64,000 nt of DNA from Streptomyces sp. SID13031 (GTDB taxonomy: Bacteria; Actinomycetota; Actinomycetes; Propionibacteriales; Kribbellaceae), in contig NZ_JAAGLV010000006.1 in NCBI RefSeq assembly GCF_010548305.1, positions 1 through 64,000 of the forward strand. Direction: 5' to 3'. A model generated the notes under the pieces. That model was given only the letters and a program-made list of their open reading frames with translations. It did no database searches and had not been told where the DNA came from. Shown in pieces: positions 33,666 through 41,502 of the stretch. The first letter of the stretch is position 1. Each line of letters starts with the position of its first letter. The translations under genes were made by a program, and so were the position numbers.

Positions 33666-34448
33666 TCAGAGGGCGCGGGCGAAGTAGCGGCCGTCCTGGT
33701 GGTCGAGGCTGAGGGCGAGGTCGAAGGTGTCGCTCAGGGTCTCGGCCGTCAGCGCCTGCTCGATCGGGCCAGCGCTGACGATGCGGCCCTTCTTCAGCAG
33801 CAGCGCGTGCGTGAAGCCCGGCGGGATCTCCTCGACGTGGTGGGTGACGAGCACCATCGCGGGCGCGCCTTCAGCGGTCGCGATCGAGCTGAGCGACCGG
33901 ACCAACTGTTCGCGACCCGTAAGGTCCAGCCCGGCCGCCGGCTCGTCCAGCAGCATCAGCTCGGGGTCCGTCATCAACGCGCGGGCGATCTGCACCCGCT
34001 TGCGCTCGCCCTCGGACAGCGTCCCGAAGGTGCGGTCGCTCAGATGACCGATGCCGAGCTCGGTCAGCAACTCCTTGGCCCGCTGGTGGTCCAGCTCGTC
34101 GTACTCCTCGCGCCAGCGCCCGAGTACGGCGTACGACGCGGAGACGACCACATCGGACACCCGCTCCGACTTCGGCAGCCGGTCGGCGAGTGCGGCGCTG
34201 GTCAGCCCGATCCGCGGTCGCAACTCGAAGACGTCGACCGCGCCGACCACCTCGCCGAGCAGCCCGACCACGCCGGTCGTCGGGTGCATCTGGGCCGCGA
34301 GGATCTGGAGCATCGTCGTCTTGCCGGCTCCGTTCGGGCCGATCACGACCCAGCGGTCGGTCTCCTCGATGGACCAGTCGACGCCGTCCAGCAGCAGCGC
34401 GCCACCACGCACGATCGAGACACCGGCCAGCTCCGCCACTGCAGTCAT
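33666..34448 (-). CDS. ABC transporter ATP-binding protein
   Basis: The protein is about 260 residues. Walker A IGPNGAGKTTMLQIL, signature LSEGERKRVQIARAL, Walker B LMLLDEPAAGLDL and the switch His in VLVTHHVEEIPPGF are all present. It resembles YfiL/ModF-like stand-alone cytosolic ATPases that lack a permease gene. I use the ATG at 34448 (MTAVAELAGVS). No transport partner is in the window; it is not near the sugar permeases at 5-7 kb. Confidence 0.88.
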   Translation of the reverse strand: MTAVAELAGVSIVRGGALLLDGVDWSIEETDRWVVIGPNGAGKTTMLQILAAQMHPTTGVVGLLGEVVGAVDVFELRPRIGLTSAALADRLPKSERVSDVVVSASYAVLGRWREEYDELDHQRAKELLTELGIGHLSDRTFGTLSEGERKRVQIARALMTDPELMLLDEPAAGLDLTGREQLVRSLSSIATAEGAPAMVLVTHHVEEIPPGFTHALLLKKGRIVSAGPIEQALTAETLSDTFDLALSLDHQDGRYFARAL

Positions 34449-34598
34449 GGACCAAAACCTACGGGGTCGCCCGGAACGCCCGACGGCCACCCTGCCGTCT
34501 CACGTCGTCAACCAAGGAAGGGAGGTTGGCAGGAGGGGTCGTCCCATGCGGCTGACGCCGACCCTGCTGTGTCGGGACAACAAAGCAAGGATGGGATG

Positions 34599-35342
34599 AT
34601 GGCAGATGTGCTGACCACTGCCGCCTCGGTGCGTTTCACCGTGTGGACGAACGCGATGCTGACCGGTGCCTGCGACCCGGACACGGCCGCGCACAAGATC
34701 CTGGGCGAGGACGTCGGGCACCACGTGTCCGGTCTCGCCGGGCATCCCGAGCCCACCACGTTGCCGGTGGCCCTCAACCTGTTGCGCGCGGCCGGCGCGA
34801 CCCAGGCTCACCTCGCCCTGCCGATCCCGGGTGACCCCATCGGGCTGGCCGGGCCGCCGACGTTCAACGAGGCAGCGCTCGAGACGGGCGAGGCCGTAGT
34901 ACTGACCGGTGCGGAGATCGGGCTCGTACCGGCGTACGTCGGTCCGGCGGTGCAGTGGACCGCGTTGCGGGCGACCAGTCCCCTGCCGGCCGACCTCGGT
35001 GAGGCCGATCGTGGGTTGCGGGCCGCGTTGATCCAGGCGGCCGAGTCGCTAGCCGCGCTCGACGTCGCCAAGTGGAAGCCCGAGGTCGCGGACGCGCTGA
35101 TCGATATCCGCAAGATCGGTTCGGGCAAGGGCGACGACCTTGCCCCCGGCTACGAAGCGCGGGCCGTGAAGGCTGCCGCCACCGCCCGTCGCTGCCTGGC
35201 CATCGCCGACGCCGCTCTGGAGGACGACGGCGCCGCTCTCACCGGAGCCGAGGCCGATGCCCGGCGTCGTGCGCTGACCGAGCTGGCCGCGGCTGCCCGG
35301 CGCGCTCTTGTCGCGGCATGTGGACCGCCCACCTCCCGTTAA
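34599..35342 (+). CDS. Conserved actinobacterial protein of unknown function
   Basis: A cytoplasmic protein of about 247 residues that I do not recognise beyond its looking conserved. It has an N-terminal alpha/beta part (SVRFTVWTNAMLTGACDPDT, HVSGLAGHPEPTTLPVAL) and an Ala-rich helical C-terminal half (ALIQAAESLAALDVAKWKPE; RRALTELAAAARRALVAACG). No signal peptide or membrane helix. AAGG lies ahead of a double ATG; I use the second. It precedes serB by 28 bases, probably in one operon. Same arrangement in relatives would support a shared role in serine or amino acid metabolism. Confidence 0.72.
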   Translation: MADVLTTAASVRFTVWTNAMLTGACDPDTAAHKILGEDVGHHVSGLAGHPEPTTLPVALNLLRAAGATQAHLALPIPGDPIGLAGPPTFNEAALETGEAVVLTGAEIGLVPAYVGPAVQWTALRATSPLPADLGEADRGLRAALIQAAESLAALDVAKWKPEVADALIDIRKIGSGKGDDLAPGYEARAVKAAATARRCLAIADAALEDDGAALTGAEADARRRALTELAAAARRALVAACGPPTSR

Positions 35343-35370
35343 CAATTCATCGGTAGCCTGGGGCCTTGAC

Positions 35371-36594
35371 ATGACAGGACAGGCTGAGCACGAGACGTCG
35401 ATAGCGGACCGCCCCACCCTGCTGGTCACTCTGACCGGTACGGACCGGCCAGGTCTGACCTCCGCAGTACTGTCGATGCTCGCGCTCCGCGGGCTCGACG
35501 TGATCGACGCCGAGCAGGTCGTCCTGCGAGGCCGGCTGGTCCTCGGCGTGCTGCTGTCGGCGCCGCGTGACCACAAGGAGCTCAAGAAGGAGCTCAAGGC
35601 GCTCGCCGAGAACCTCGAGGTCGAGATCGACCTGAAGAAGGGGTTCGGTGACAACGAGCCGCGGCGCAAGGGCCGGACCCAGGTGACCGTGATCGGCAGC
35701 CCGCTGACCGCGCAGGGCTTCGCCGCGATCGCCGGCCGGATCGCCGACACCGGCGCCAACATCGACCGGATCAGCCGGATGGCGCGCTATCCGGTGACCG
35801 CGATGGAGATCGCGGTGTCAGGTGCCGACCCGGACTCGCTGCGGAAGGTGCTCGCGCTCGAAGGCGTCGTCCAGGGCCTCGACGTCGCAGTACAGCCGGG
35901 TGGTCTGTACCGGCGGGCCAAGCGGCTGATCGTGATGGATGTCGACTCGACCCTGATCCAGGGCGAGGTGATCGAGATGCTCGCGGCCCATGCCGGGCGG
36001 CTCGAGGAGGTCGCGGCGGTCACCGAACAGGCGATGCGCGGCGAGCTGGACTTCGCCGATTCGCTGCGGAGCCGGGTCGCGACGCTCGAAGGGTTGCCGG
36101 AGTCGGCGCTCGACGAGGTCTTCCAGGCGATCGAGCTGGCACCGGGCGCGCGCACGCTGGTACGGACGCTGAAGCGCCTCGGGTACCAGTTCGCCATCGT
36201 CAGCGGTGGCTTCAGCCAGATCACCGACAAGCTCGCCGCGGAGCTCGGCATCGACTTCGCCGCGGCCAACGAGCTCGAGGTCGTCGACGGCAAACTGACC
36301 GGCAAGGTGGTCGGCGACATCGTCGACCGGGCCGGCAAGGCAACCGCCCTGCGCCGCTTCGCGGTGACTTCCGGTACGCCGCTGTCCCAGACGGTCGCGA
36401 TCGGCGACGGCGCCAACGACCTCGACATGCTCGCCGCCGCCGGTCTCGGCATCGCCTTCAACGCCAAGCCTGTCGTCCGGGCGGCCGCCGACACCCATGT
36501 GAGCGTTCCCTACCTCGATACGATCCTCTATCTCCTCGGCATCAGCCGCGAAGAAGTAGAGGCCGCCGACGCGGACGCCGGACACCTCGGCTGA
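35371..36594 (+). CDS. serB: Phosphoserine phosphatase with two N-terminal ACT domains
   Basis: The 407-residue protein has two ACT-like domains (about residues 15-90 and 102-172; TLLVTLTGTDRPGLTSAVLS, TVIGSPLTAQGFAAIAGRIA) and a HAD phosphatase. The nucleophile motif is VMDVDSTLIQ (Asp190, Asp192); IVSGGFSQITDKLA and GDGANDLDMLAAAGLGIAF follow. It makes L-serine; the ACT domains sense serine. Start at the ATG at 35371; the frame upstream overlaps the previous gene. Confidence 0.94.
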   Translation: MTGQAEHETSIADRPTLLVTLTGTDRPGLTSAVLSMLALRGLDVIDAEQVVLRGRLVLGVLLSAPRDHKELKKELKALAENLEVEIDLKKGFGDNEPRRKGRTQVTVIGSPLTAQGFAAIAGRIADTGANIDRISRMARYPVTAMEIAVSGADPDSLRKVLALEGVVQGLDVAVQPGGLYRRAKRLIVMDVDSTLIQGEVIEMLAAHAGRLEEVAAVTEQAMRGELDFADSLRSRVATLEGLPESALDEVFQAIELAPGARTLVRTLKRLGYQFAIVSGGFSQITDKLAAELGIDFAAANELEVVDGKLTGKVVGDIVDRAGKATALRRFAVTSGTPLSQTVAIGDGANDLDMLAAAGLGIAFNAKPVVRAAADTHVSVPYLDTILYLLGISREEVEAADADAGHLG

Positions 36595-36639
36595 GTTCCG
36601 GGTTGCGGTACAAGGCTCGCGAGGTGAGGATCGGCTTTT

Positions 36640-37524
36640 GTGCCTACTCCCCCGGTGATGCCTGCTGGATTCAGTTGCCGAGCCGCCACCACGGCTGACG
36701 CCAAAACGATCAGCCGGCTGGCGGAGATCGCGCTGGACGAGGTCGAGGCGACGTTGGAGCGGCCCGGGCTGGACGCTTCCGTCGACACGCTGGTGATTCT
36801 CGAGCCGGCCGGTGACATCGCAGCCTGGACGTACGTTCGGGGCCGGCGCTCGCAGGTCGACGTCGGACCGTCATACCGCGGGCTCGGCCTGGGCAGCAGC
36901 CTGCTCGACTGGGCCGAGGCGCGCGCTGTCGAGATCGACGGGGAATGGCTCGCACAGACGGTCGACGACGAGGACCACGCCGGTACTGCGCTGTTGCGGG
37001 CCCGCGGCTACGACGTACTGGCGACCAACTGGAAGCTGACGATGCCGGCGACCGAGAACCCGGCGCTGCCCGACCTGCCCGACCTGCCCGCCGGGATCAC
37101 CATCCGGCCGTTCTCCGCCGAGGACCGCCAGGCGGCGTACCTGGTGATCCAGAATGCCTTCGACGACTGGCAACCGCGGCGATGGGGCTACGAAGAGTGG
37201 GCCCGGATGAGCGTCGAGCGCTCCAGCTTCACGCCCGAGCTCTCCCCGGTGGCCTTCGCCGGTGACGAGCTCGTCGGGGCCGCGATCTGTCTGGCGCTGC
37301 CGGATTCCGACGCCGGGAGCGTCGAGCAGCTCGCCGTTCGCCGGGACCTGCGCGGCCAGGGAATCGCCCGGGCGCTGCTCGCGCACGCATCGCACGGCTT
37401 CTCCCGCCAGGGTCGCCCCAACCTCACGATCTGGACGCACTCCGGAACCGGGGCGCTGGCGATGTACGAGCGGCTCGGGATGACGGTCGAGCACAGTACG
37501 ACGGTCTTCAGCCGCAAACTCTGA
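36640..37524 (+). CDS. Tandem GNAT acetyltransferase (mycothiol synthase-like)
   Basis: The 294-residue protein carries two GNAT domains. The first is degenerate (VDVGPSYRGLGLGSSLLDWAE near residue 75); the second is complete (VEQLAVRRDLRGQGIARALL near residue 230, then MYERLGM). This is the layout of MshD and of several antibiotic-type acetyltransferases. It lacks enough signature to call mshD. GTG start. The stop is followed by the promoter of the secreted glucanase. Confidence 0.85.
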   Translation: MPTPPVMPAGFSCRAATTADAKTISRLAEIALDEVEATLERPGLDASVDTLVILEPAGDIAAWTYVRGRRSQVDVGPSYRGLGLGSSLLDWAEARAVEIDGEWLAQTVDDEDHAGTALLRARGYDVLATNWKLTMPATENPALPDLPDLPAGITIRPFSAEDRQAAYLVIQNAFDDWQPRRWGYEEWARMSVERSSFTPELSPVAFAGDELVGAAICLALPDSDAGSVEQLAVRRDLRGQGIARALLAHASHGFSRQGRPNLTIWTHSGTGALAMYERLGMTVEHSTTVFSRKL

Positions 37525-37566
37525 CGAGCGGGGAACGTTCCCTGACGCCAATGCGGTGACGAAGCG

Positions 37567-37596
37567 TTGACAGCGCGACATGAGAGCGCTCCCATG
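37567..37596 (+). promoter_or_regulatory. Promoter with CebR-like operator ahead of GH16 gene
   Basis: TTGACA (37567-37572) is followed by an 18-bp dyad (37579-37596) with halves CATGAGAGC and GCTCCCATG, one mismatch per arm. Actinomycete LacI-family regulators of cello-oligosaccharide use bind TGGGAGCGCTCCCA; this site differs by one base in that core. It lies 66 bases before the ATG, overlapping the expected -10. Confidence 0.6.
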
Positions 37597-37661
37597 AGCG
37601 TAATCACCTGCCCGGCGCCGTTCTGGTGAAGGCGCTCGGCCCCCGCCCGTGGAGGTCATCC

Positions 37662-39074
37662 ATGCGTTCCCGCCCCAACAAACCGTCCACCCGCCGCCGA
37701 ACCATCCTGAGCGCCCTGCTCGCTCCCCTCCTCGTCGCGACCGCCCTGACCGTCGCGGCCCAGGCCAGCGTGCCGCCACCGGCCGCCGGCTGGACGACGG
37801 TCTGGAGTGACGACTTCAACGGCACGAACGGCACACTGCCGTCCGGCGCCAACTGGATCATCGACACCGGCCACGCCTATCCGGGCGGCCCCGGCAACTG
37901 GGGCACCGGCGAGATCCAGAACTACACCAACAGTACGAACAACCTCGCCCTCGACGGCACCGGCAACCTCAGGATCACGCCCCGCCGCGACGGCGCCGGC
38001 AACTGGACGTCGGCCCGGATCGAGAGCCAGCGCAGCAACTTCAGGCCCCCGGCCGGTGGCGTGGTCGCGATCGAGAGCCGGATCCAGATGCCCAACGTCA
38101 CGGGCAACGCGGCGCTCGGCTACTGGCCCGCGTTCTGGGCGCTCGGCGCGCCGTACCGGGGCAACTACTGGAACTGGCCCGGTATCGGCGAGTTCGACAT
38201 CATGGAGAACGTCAACGGGATCAACTCGGTCTGGGGCGTGCTGCACTGCGGCGTGAACCCGGGCGGTCCGTGCAACGAGACCAGCGGCCTCGCGAACAGC
38301 CGCGCCTGCCCGGGCACGAGTTGCCAAGGGGGCTTCCACACGTACCGGTTCGAGTGGGACACGAGCATCTCGCCGAACCAGTTCCGCTGGTACGTCGACG
38401 GCCAGCAGTTCCACTCGGTCAGCCAAGGGCAGTTGCCGGCCGACACGTGGAACAGCATGACCTCACACGCCGGGTACTTCATCCTGCTGAACGTCGCGAT
38501 CGGCGGCGCCTTCCCGGATGCCCTCAACGGTCCGACACCGCGCGCCGAGACCGTCCCCGACCGCCCGATGGTGATCGACTACGTCGCCGTCTCGACCCGA
38601 GGTGGCGGTGGCGACCCGACCACCCCGCCCACTACGCCGCCCACCAACCCGCCGGGTGGTGGTGGCAGCGCCTACAGCACCATCCAAGCCGAATCCTTCA
38701 CCCAGCAAGGCGGCGTCGCAACCGAGACGACCACTGACTCAGGTGGCGGCCAGAACCTCAAGCAGGTCGGCAACGGCGACTGGGCGCTCTATCCGAACGT
38801 CGACTTCAGTAGCTCCGCAGCCCATCAGTTCACCGCCCGGGTGGCATCGGGAGCCGCCGGCGGGGTGAGCGGCCTGGTGGAGGTACGGCTCGACAGCAGG
38901 ACCAACGCACCGATCGGCAGCTTCGCCATCGCCAACACCGGCGGCTGGCAGACCTGGCGCAGCGTCCCGGCCAATATCAGTGCGGTGACCGGGGTCCACA
39001 ACGTCTACCTGACCTTCACCAGTGGCCAACCGGCCGACTTCGTCAACGTCAACTGGTTCACCTTCGGCCACTGA
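37662..39074 (+). CDS. Secreted GH16 endo-beta-glucanase with C-terminal CBM6
   Basis: The protein is 470 residues. It has a signal peptide with a basic start (RSRPNKPSTRRRTILSALLA), a GH16 catalytic domain (about residues 40-300) with the active-site motif GEFDIMENVNG (two Glu and one Asp near residue 177), and a Thr/Pro/Gly linker. The C-terminal carbohydrate-binding module is family 6-like (QAESFTQQGGVATETTTDSG; GDWALYPNVDFSS; VNVNWFTFG). It should cut beta-1,3 or beta-1,3-1,4 glucans, such as fungal walls or laminarin. ATG at 37662 has GGAGG six bases upstream. The CebR-like box suggests induction by glucan oligosaccharides. Confidence 0.92.
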   Translation: MRSRPNKPSTRRRTILSALLAPLLVATALTVAAQASVPPPAAGWTTVWSDDFNGTNGTLPSGANWIIDTGHAYPGGPGNWGTGEIQNYTNSTNNLALDGTGNLRITPRRDGAGNWTSARIESQRSNFRPPAGGVVAIESRIQMPNVTGNAALGYWPAFWALGAPYRGNYWNWPGIGEFDIMENVNGINSVWGVLHCGVNPGGPCNETSGLANSRACPGTSCQGGFHTYRFEWDTSISPNQFRWYVDGQQFHSVSQGQLPADTWNSMTSHAGYFILLNVAIGGAFPDALNGPTPRAETVPDRPMVIDYVAVSTRGGGGDPTTPPTTPPTNPPGGGGSAYSTIQAESFTQQGGVATETTTDSGGGQNLKQVGNGDWALYPNVDFSSSAAHQFTARVASGAAGGVSGLVEVRLDSRTNAPIGSFAIANTGGWQTWRSVPANISAVTGVHNVYLTFTSGQPADFVNVNWFTFGH

Positions 39075-39081
39075 GATGCGG

Positions 39082-39121
39082 GCAGGTGGCGCCGGGCCTG
39101 TCCCGGCCCGGCACCACCTGC
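39082..39121 (+). terminator. Terminator after GH16 gene
   Basis: Outer arms GCAGGTGG and CCACCTGC, inner GCCGGGC with GCCCGGC, begin eight bases after the stop; it also lies just beyond the convergent lipoprotein gene. Confidence 0.7.
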
Positions 39122-39124
39122 TTG

Positions 39125-39928
39125 CTACGCGTCGATCTGGGCTGTGGCCGGAGCCGCGACGGTGACCGGGTCACCGAACTTCGTGTAGAGCGTCGAGATC
39201 GTCGAGGTACCGAAGGTGAAGTCGAGCTTGCGCGGCAAGGAGTCGTCGCCGACCAGCACCGTGACGGGGATGACCTTGAGCTTCTCTTCGGCGACCACGT
39301 CGGGCGTCAGGTACTCACCGAACGCCTTCCCGGCGGCAGCCTTCGCCGCGTCGATGGTGATCGTGTAGGCCGTCGTCGGTACGCCGTCGACGGTCGGCCC
39401 GGCGGCGGAGCTGAACTTCGTCGCGTAGGCCGTCCCGGCGAGGAACTCGTGAGTCAGCGCCGGGACCGTGAGGATCTTCATCAGCGCACCGGTCAGCGGC
39501 GCCATCGGATCCTTCGACGCGGCCTTCGGATTCCATGCCTTCCACGGCTTCGCGGGGGTGTCGGTGATCCCGTCGCCCTTGCCGTAGAAGGTGCCGCCGA
39601 TCCGCCGCGCCGACGAACCGTCGCTACTGACCACGGACACATCCGTACCGCCCGAAGCCACCTTCACGTCGGACGTGTACGTCAGCGGGCCGTCCTCGTC
39701 GGTCATCGTGGTGACCGAGTGGAAGGTGCTCTTGGCCAGCATCGCGGCCTGGACCTTCGAGACGAAGTCGGTCTGGGACAGCGCCGTTGCCGTCGTTGCC
39801 GTCGCAACCGTCGTCGGTGGCGTCGAGGACTGGCCGACAGCCGGAGGCTTCGCTTCGTCGGAGCCACCGCAGGCAGCGGCCGACATCATCGCCGCGGCAA
39901 CCACCAACGGCATCAGGAGTTTCTTCAC
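39125..39928 (-). CDS. Secreted lipoprotein, LppX/LprAFG-like
   Basis: The protein is about 267 residues with a lipoprotein signal (VKKLLMPLVVAAAMMSAAAC, Cys in the lipobox), a Thr-rich linker, and a beta-rich domain (TDFVSKVQAAMLAKSTFHSV; GTTYGK-like GGTFYGKGDG; VTVLVGDDSLPRKLDFTFG). The half-barrel pattern of a helix followed by repeated strands fits the LolA/LppX superfamily that carries lipids or lipoproteins. GTG start chosen at 39928; residues upstream are from a neighbouring fragment. Confidence 0.78.
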   Translation of the reverse strand: MKKLLMPLVVAAAMMSAAACGGSDEAKPPAVGQSSTPPTTVATATTATALSQTDFVSKVQAAMLAKSTFHSVTTMTDEDGPLTYTSDVKVASGGTDVSVVSSDGSSARRIGGTFYGKGDGITDTPAKPWKAWNPKAASKDPMAPLTGALMKILTVPALTHEFLAGTAYATKFSSAAGPTVDGVPTTAYTITIDAAKAAAGKAFGEYLTPDVVAEEKLKVIPVTVLVGDDSLPRKLDFTFGTSTISTLYTKFGDPVTVAAPATAQIDA

Positions 39929-39989
39929 CGACGCAGGATGCCACAGGCAACAACTCTCCGTGGCGGAATTGCAGCTTGTTGCAACGGCT

Positions 39990-40118
39990 TCAGTGCAGTT
40001 CGGCGTGCGTGGTGCCCAAGGTGAGGGCTTCGCCACAGTGTTTGCAGATGAGTTCGAGGTCCAGCGGCGAACCGCAATCGTGTTTCAGTACTGCGGCGCG
40101 CGGCGGGTCCAGCCACTT
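39990..40118 (-). pseudogene. C-terminal fragment of a HxlR family regulator
   Basis: The minus-strand frame reads AAKWLDPPRAAVLKHDCGSP, LDLELICKHCGEALTLGTTH and ends AELH. The HDCG...CxxCGE pattern is the C-terminal tail of MarR-like HxlR regulators. The winged-helix core is gone; upstream the frame enters sequence antisense to an MFS fragment. About 43 residues of a gene of roughly 150 to 200 remain. Confidence 0.68.
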
Positions 40119-40330
40119 CGCCGCCGAGCCGGTACGCCGTCGGCGCCGCCGTGAACTCCAGCTTCCGTCAACTCGGCGCCGTCCTCGGTGTGAGCATCCT
40201 GGTCGCCATCCTGGGCTCAACTCGCGACCTCACGGTCTACGACCGGGCCTGGTGGTTCCTGGCCGCCACCGGCGCCGGCAGCGCGCTCGTGTGGCTCGTA
40301 CCCAAGGCTCGCGCCCAGCACTCCGAGTGA
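40119..40330 (+). pseudogene. C-terminal fragment of an MFS drug exporter (EmrB/QacA type)
   Basis: The plus frame reads SRYAVGAAVNSSFRQLGAVL, GVSILVAILGS, YDRAWWFLAATGAGSALVWL and ends HSE. N-S-S-F-R-Q-L-G-A-V-L-G-V is the conserved helix near the end of 14-helix exporters. About 65 residues remain of roughly 470. It abuts the HxlR fragment head to head, so one deletion seems to have removed both 5' parts and the promoter between them. Confidence 0.72.
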
Positions 40331-40371
40331 CCAAGGCGGGCTGAAGGGGGTCCAGCGCTTATTCTTCGGCT

Positions 40372-41502
40372 ATGTCTGAACAGCAGGGTGGGGTGACGAC
40401 GAGCGGGCCTGGTGCCTTGTTCGCCATCGGTGGGGCCGAGGACAAGCTGAAGAAGCGGCTCGTTCTGCAGGAGTTCGTCGAAGCGGCGGGCGGGTCGAAG
40501 GCGCGGATCGTGGTGGTTCCGACCGCGTCGGCGCTCGGAACCGACGTGATCGACGTCTACTCCGCCCTCTTCGCCGCGCTGGGTGCGGCGAACGTGGTCG
40601 GCGTCCGGCCGGAGAACCGGGAGGACGCCGACGACCCCGCCTTCATCGAGCCGCTGAACGAGGCGACCGGAATCTTCATGACCGGCGGTAACCAGCTCAA
40701 GCTGAGCGGTGTCGTCACCGGTACCGCGTTCGGCCGGGCCGTCACCGCAGCCCACGCCCGGGGAGCCGCCGTCGGTGGCACGTCGGCCGGCGCGAGCATC
40801 CTCGCTGAGCACATGATCGCCTTCGGCCGGTCCGGTGCCACTCCTCGCCAGCGCATGAGCCAGCTGGCCGGCGGGCTCGGGCTGGTTCAGGGCGCGATCG
40901 TCGACCAGCACTTCGCCCAGCGGAACCGGTACGGGCGCCTCCTCTCGCTCGTCGCCCAGTCTCCGGGGCTGCTCGGGATCGGCGTCGACGAGGACACGGC
41001 GGCCGTAGTACGGGGATCTCACCTGGAGGTCGTCGGGCGTGGCGCCGTGACGATCTTCGACGGCAGCCGGATCACGTCCAACGCGCACTATGCGAGCCGG
41101 TCCGAGGCGATTCTCGCGTCCGGGGTCGTACTGCACGTACTTCCCGCGACTGCGACCTTCGATCTGAAGGCGCGGGTGCTGTTGTCCTACGGGCCGCAGC
41201 CGCCGGCCGAGGAGATCGCCTCCATCGAGGCGGCCGAAGCAGACCTGCGCAAGCTCGCCAAGGAGATCGCCGCTGAGGGCGTGTCCCCCGCGTACTACGC
41301 CGAGCGCAAGCGGCGGGCGGGCCGGCGGACGGCGAAGGCGGCCGATCCCAGCAAGAAGGCGGCGGCGTCGAGGAAGTCCAGATCGTCGGCGGCGATCCAG
41401 TCCAGACCGGAGGCGACCGAGCCTCTGAGCGCGGGCGCCGAACTCAGCCGACCAGATACCGACCCCGCAACAGGGCCACTAGCAGACAGTGGGAACGCAT
41501 GA
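40372..41502 (+). CDS. cphB: Cyanophycinase
   Basis: The 376-residue protein is a serine peptidase of the S51 type. The nucleophile elbow is AVGGTSAGAS (Ser138) and the family landmarks GALFAIGGAEDKL, GIFMTGGNQLKL and GAIVDQHFAQRNRYGRLL are complete. It releases beta-Asp-Arg dipeptides from cyanophycin. Residues beyond about 300 are a lysine/arginine- and alanine-rich tail that typical enzymes lack. Its last codons overlap the start of cphA (ATGA), so breakdown and synthesis enzymes are co-translated. Confidence 0.93.
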   Translation: MSEQQGGVTTSGPGALFAIGGAEDKLKKRLVLQEFVEAAGGSKARIVVVPTASALGTDVIDVYSALFAALGAANVVGVRPENREDADDPAFIEPLNEATGIFMTGGNQLKLSGVVTGTAFGRAVTAAHARGAAVGGTSAGASILAEHMIAFGRSGATPRQRMSQLAGGLGLVQGAIVDQHFAQRNRYGRLLSLVAQSPGLLGIGVDEDTAAVVRGSHLEVVGRGAVTIFDGSRITSNAHYASRSEAILASGVVLHVLPATATFDLKARVLLSYGPQPPAEEIASIEAAEADLRKLAKEIAAEGVSPAYYAERKRRAGRRTAKAADPSKKAAASRKSRSSAAIQSRPEATEPLSAGAELSRPDTDPATGPLADSGNA

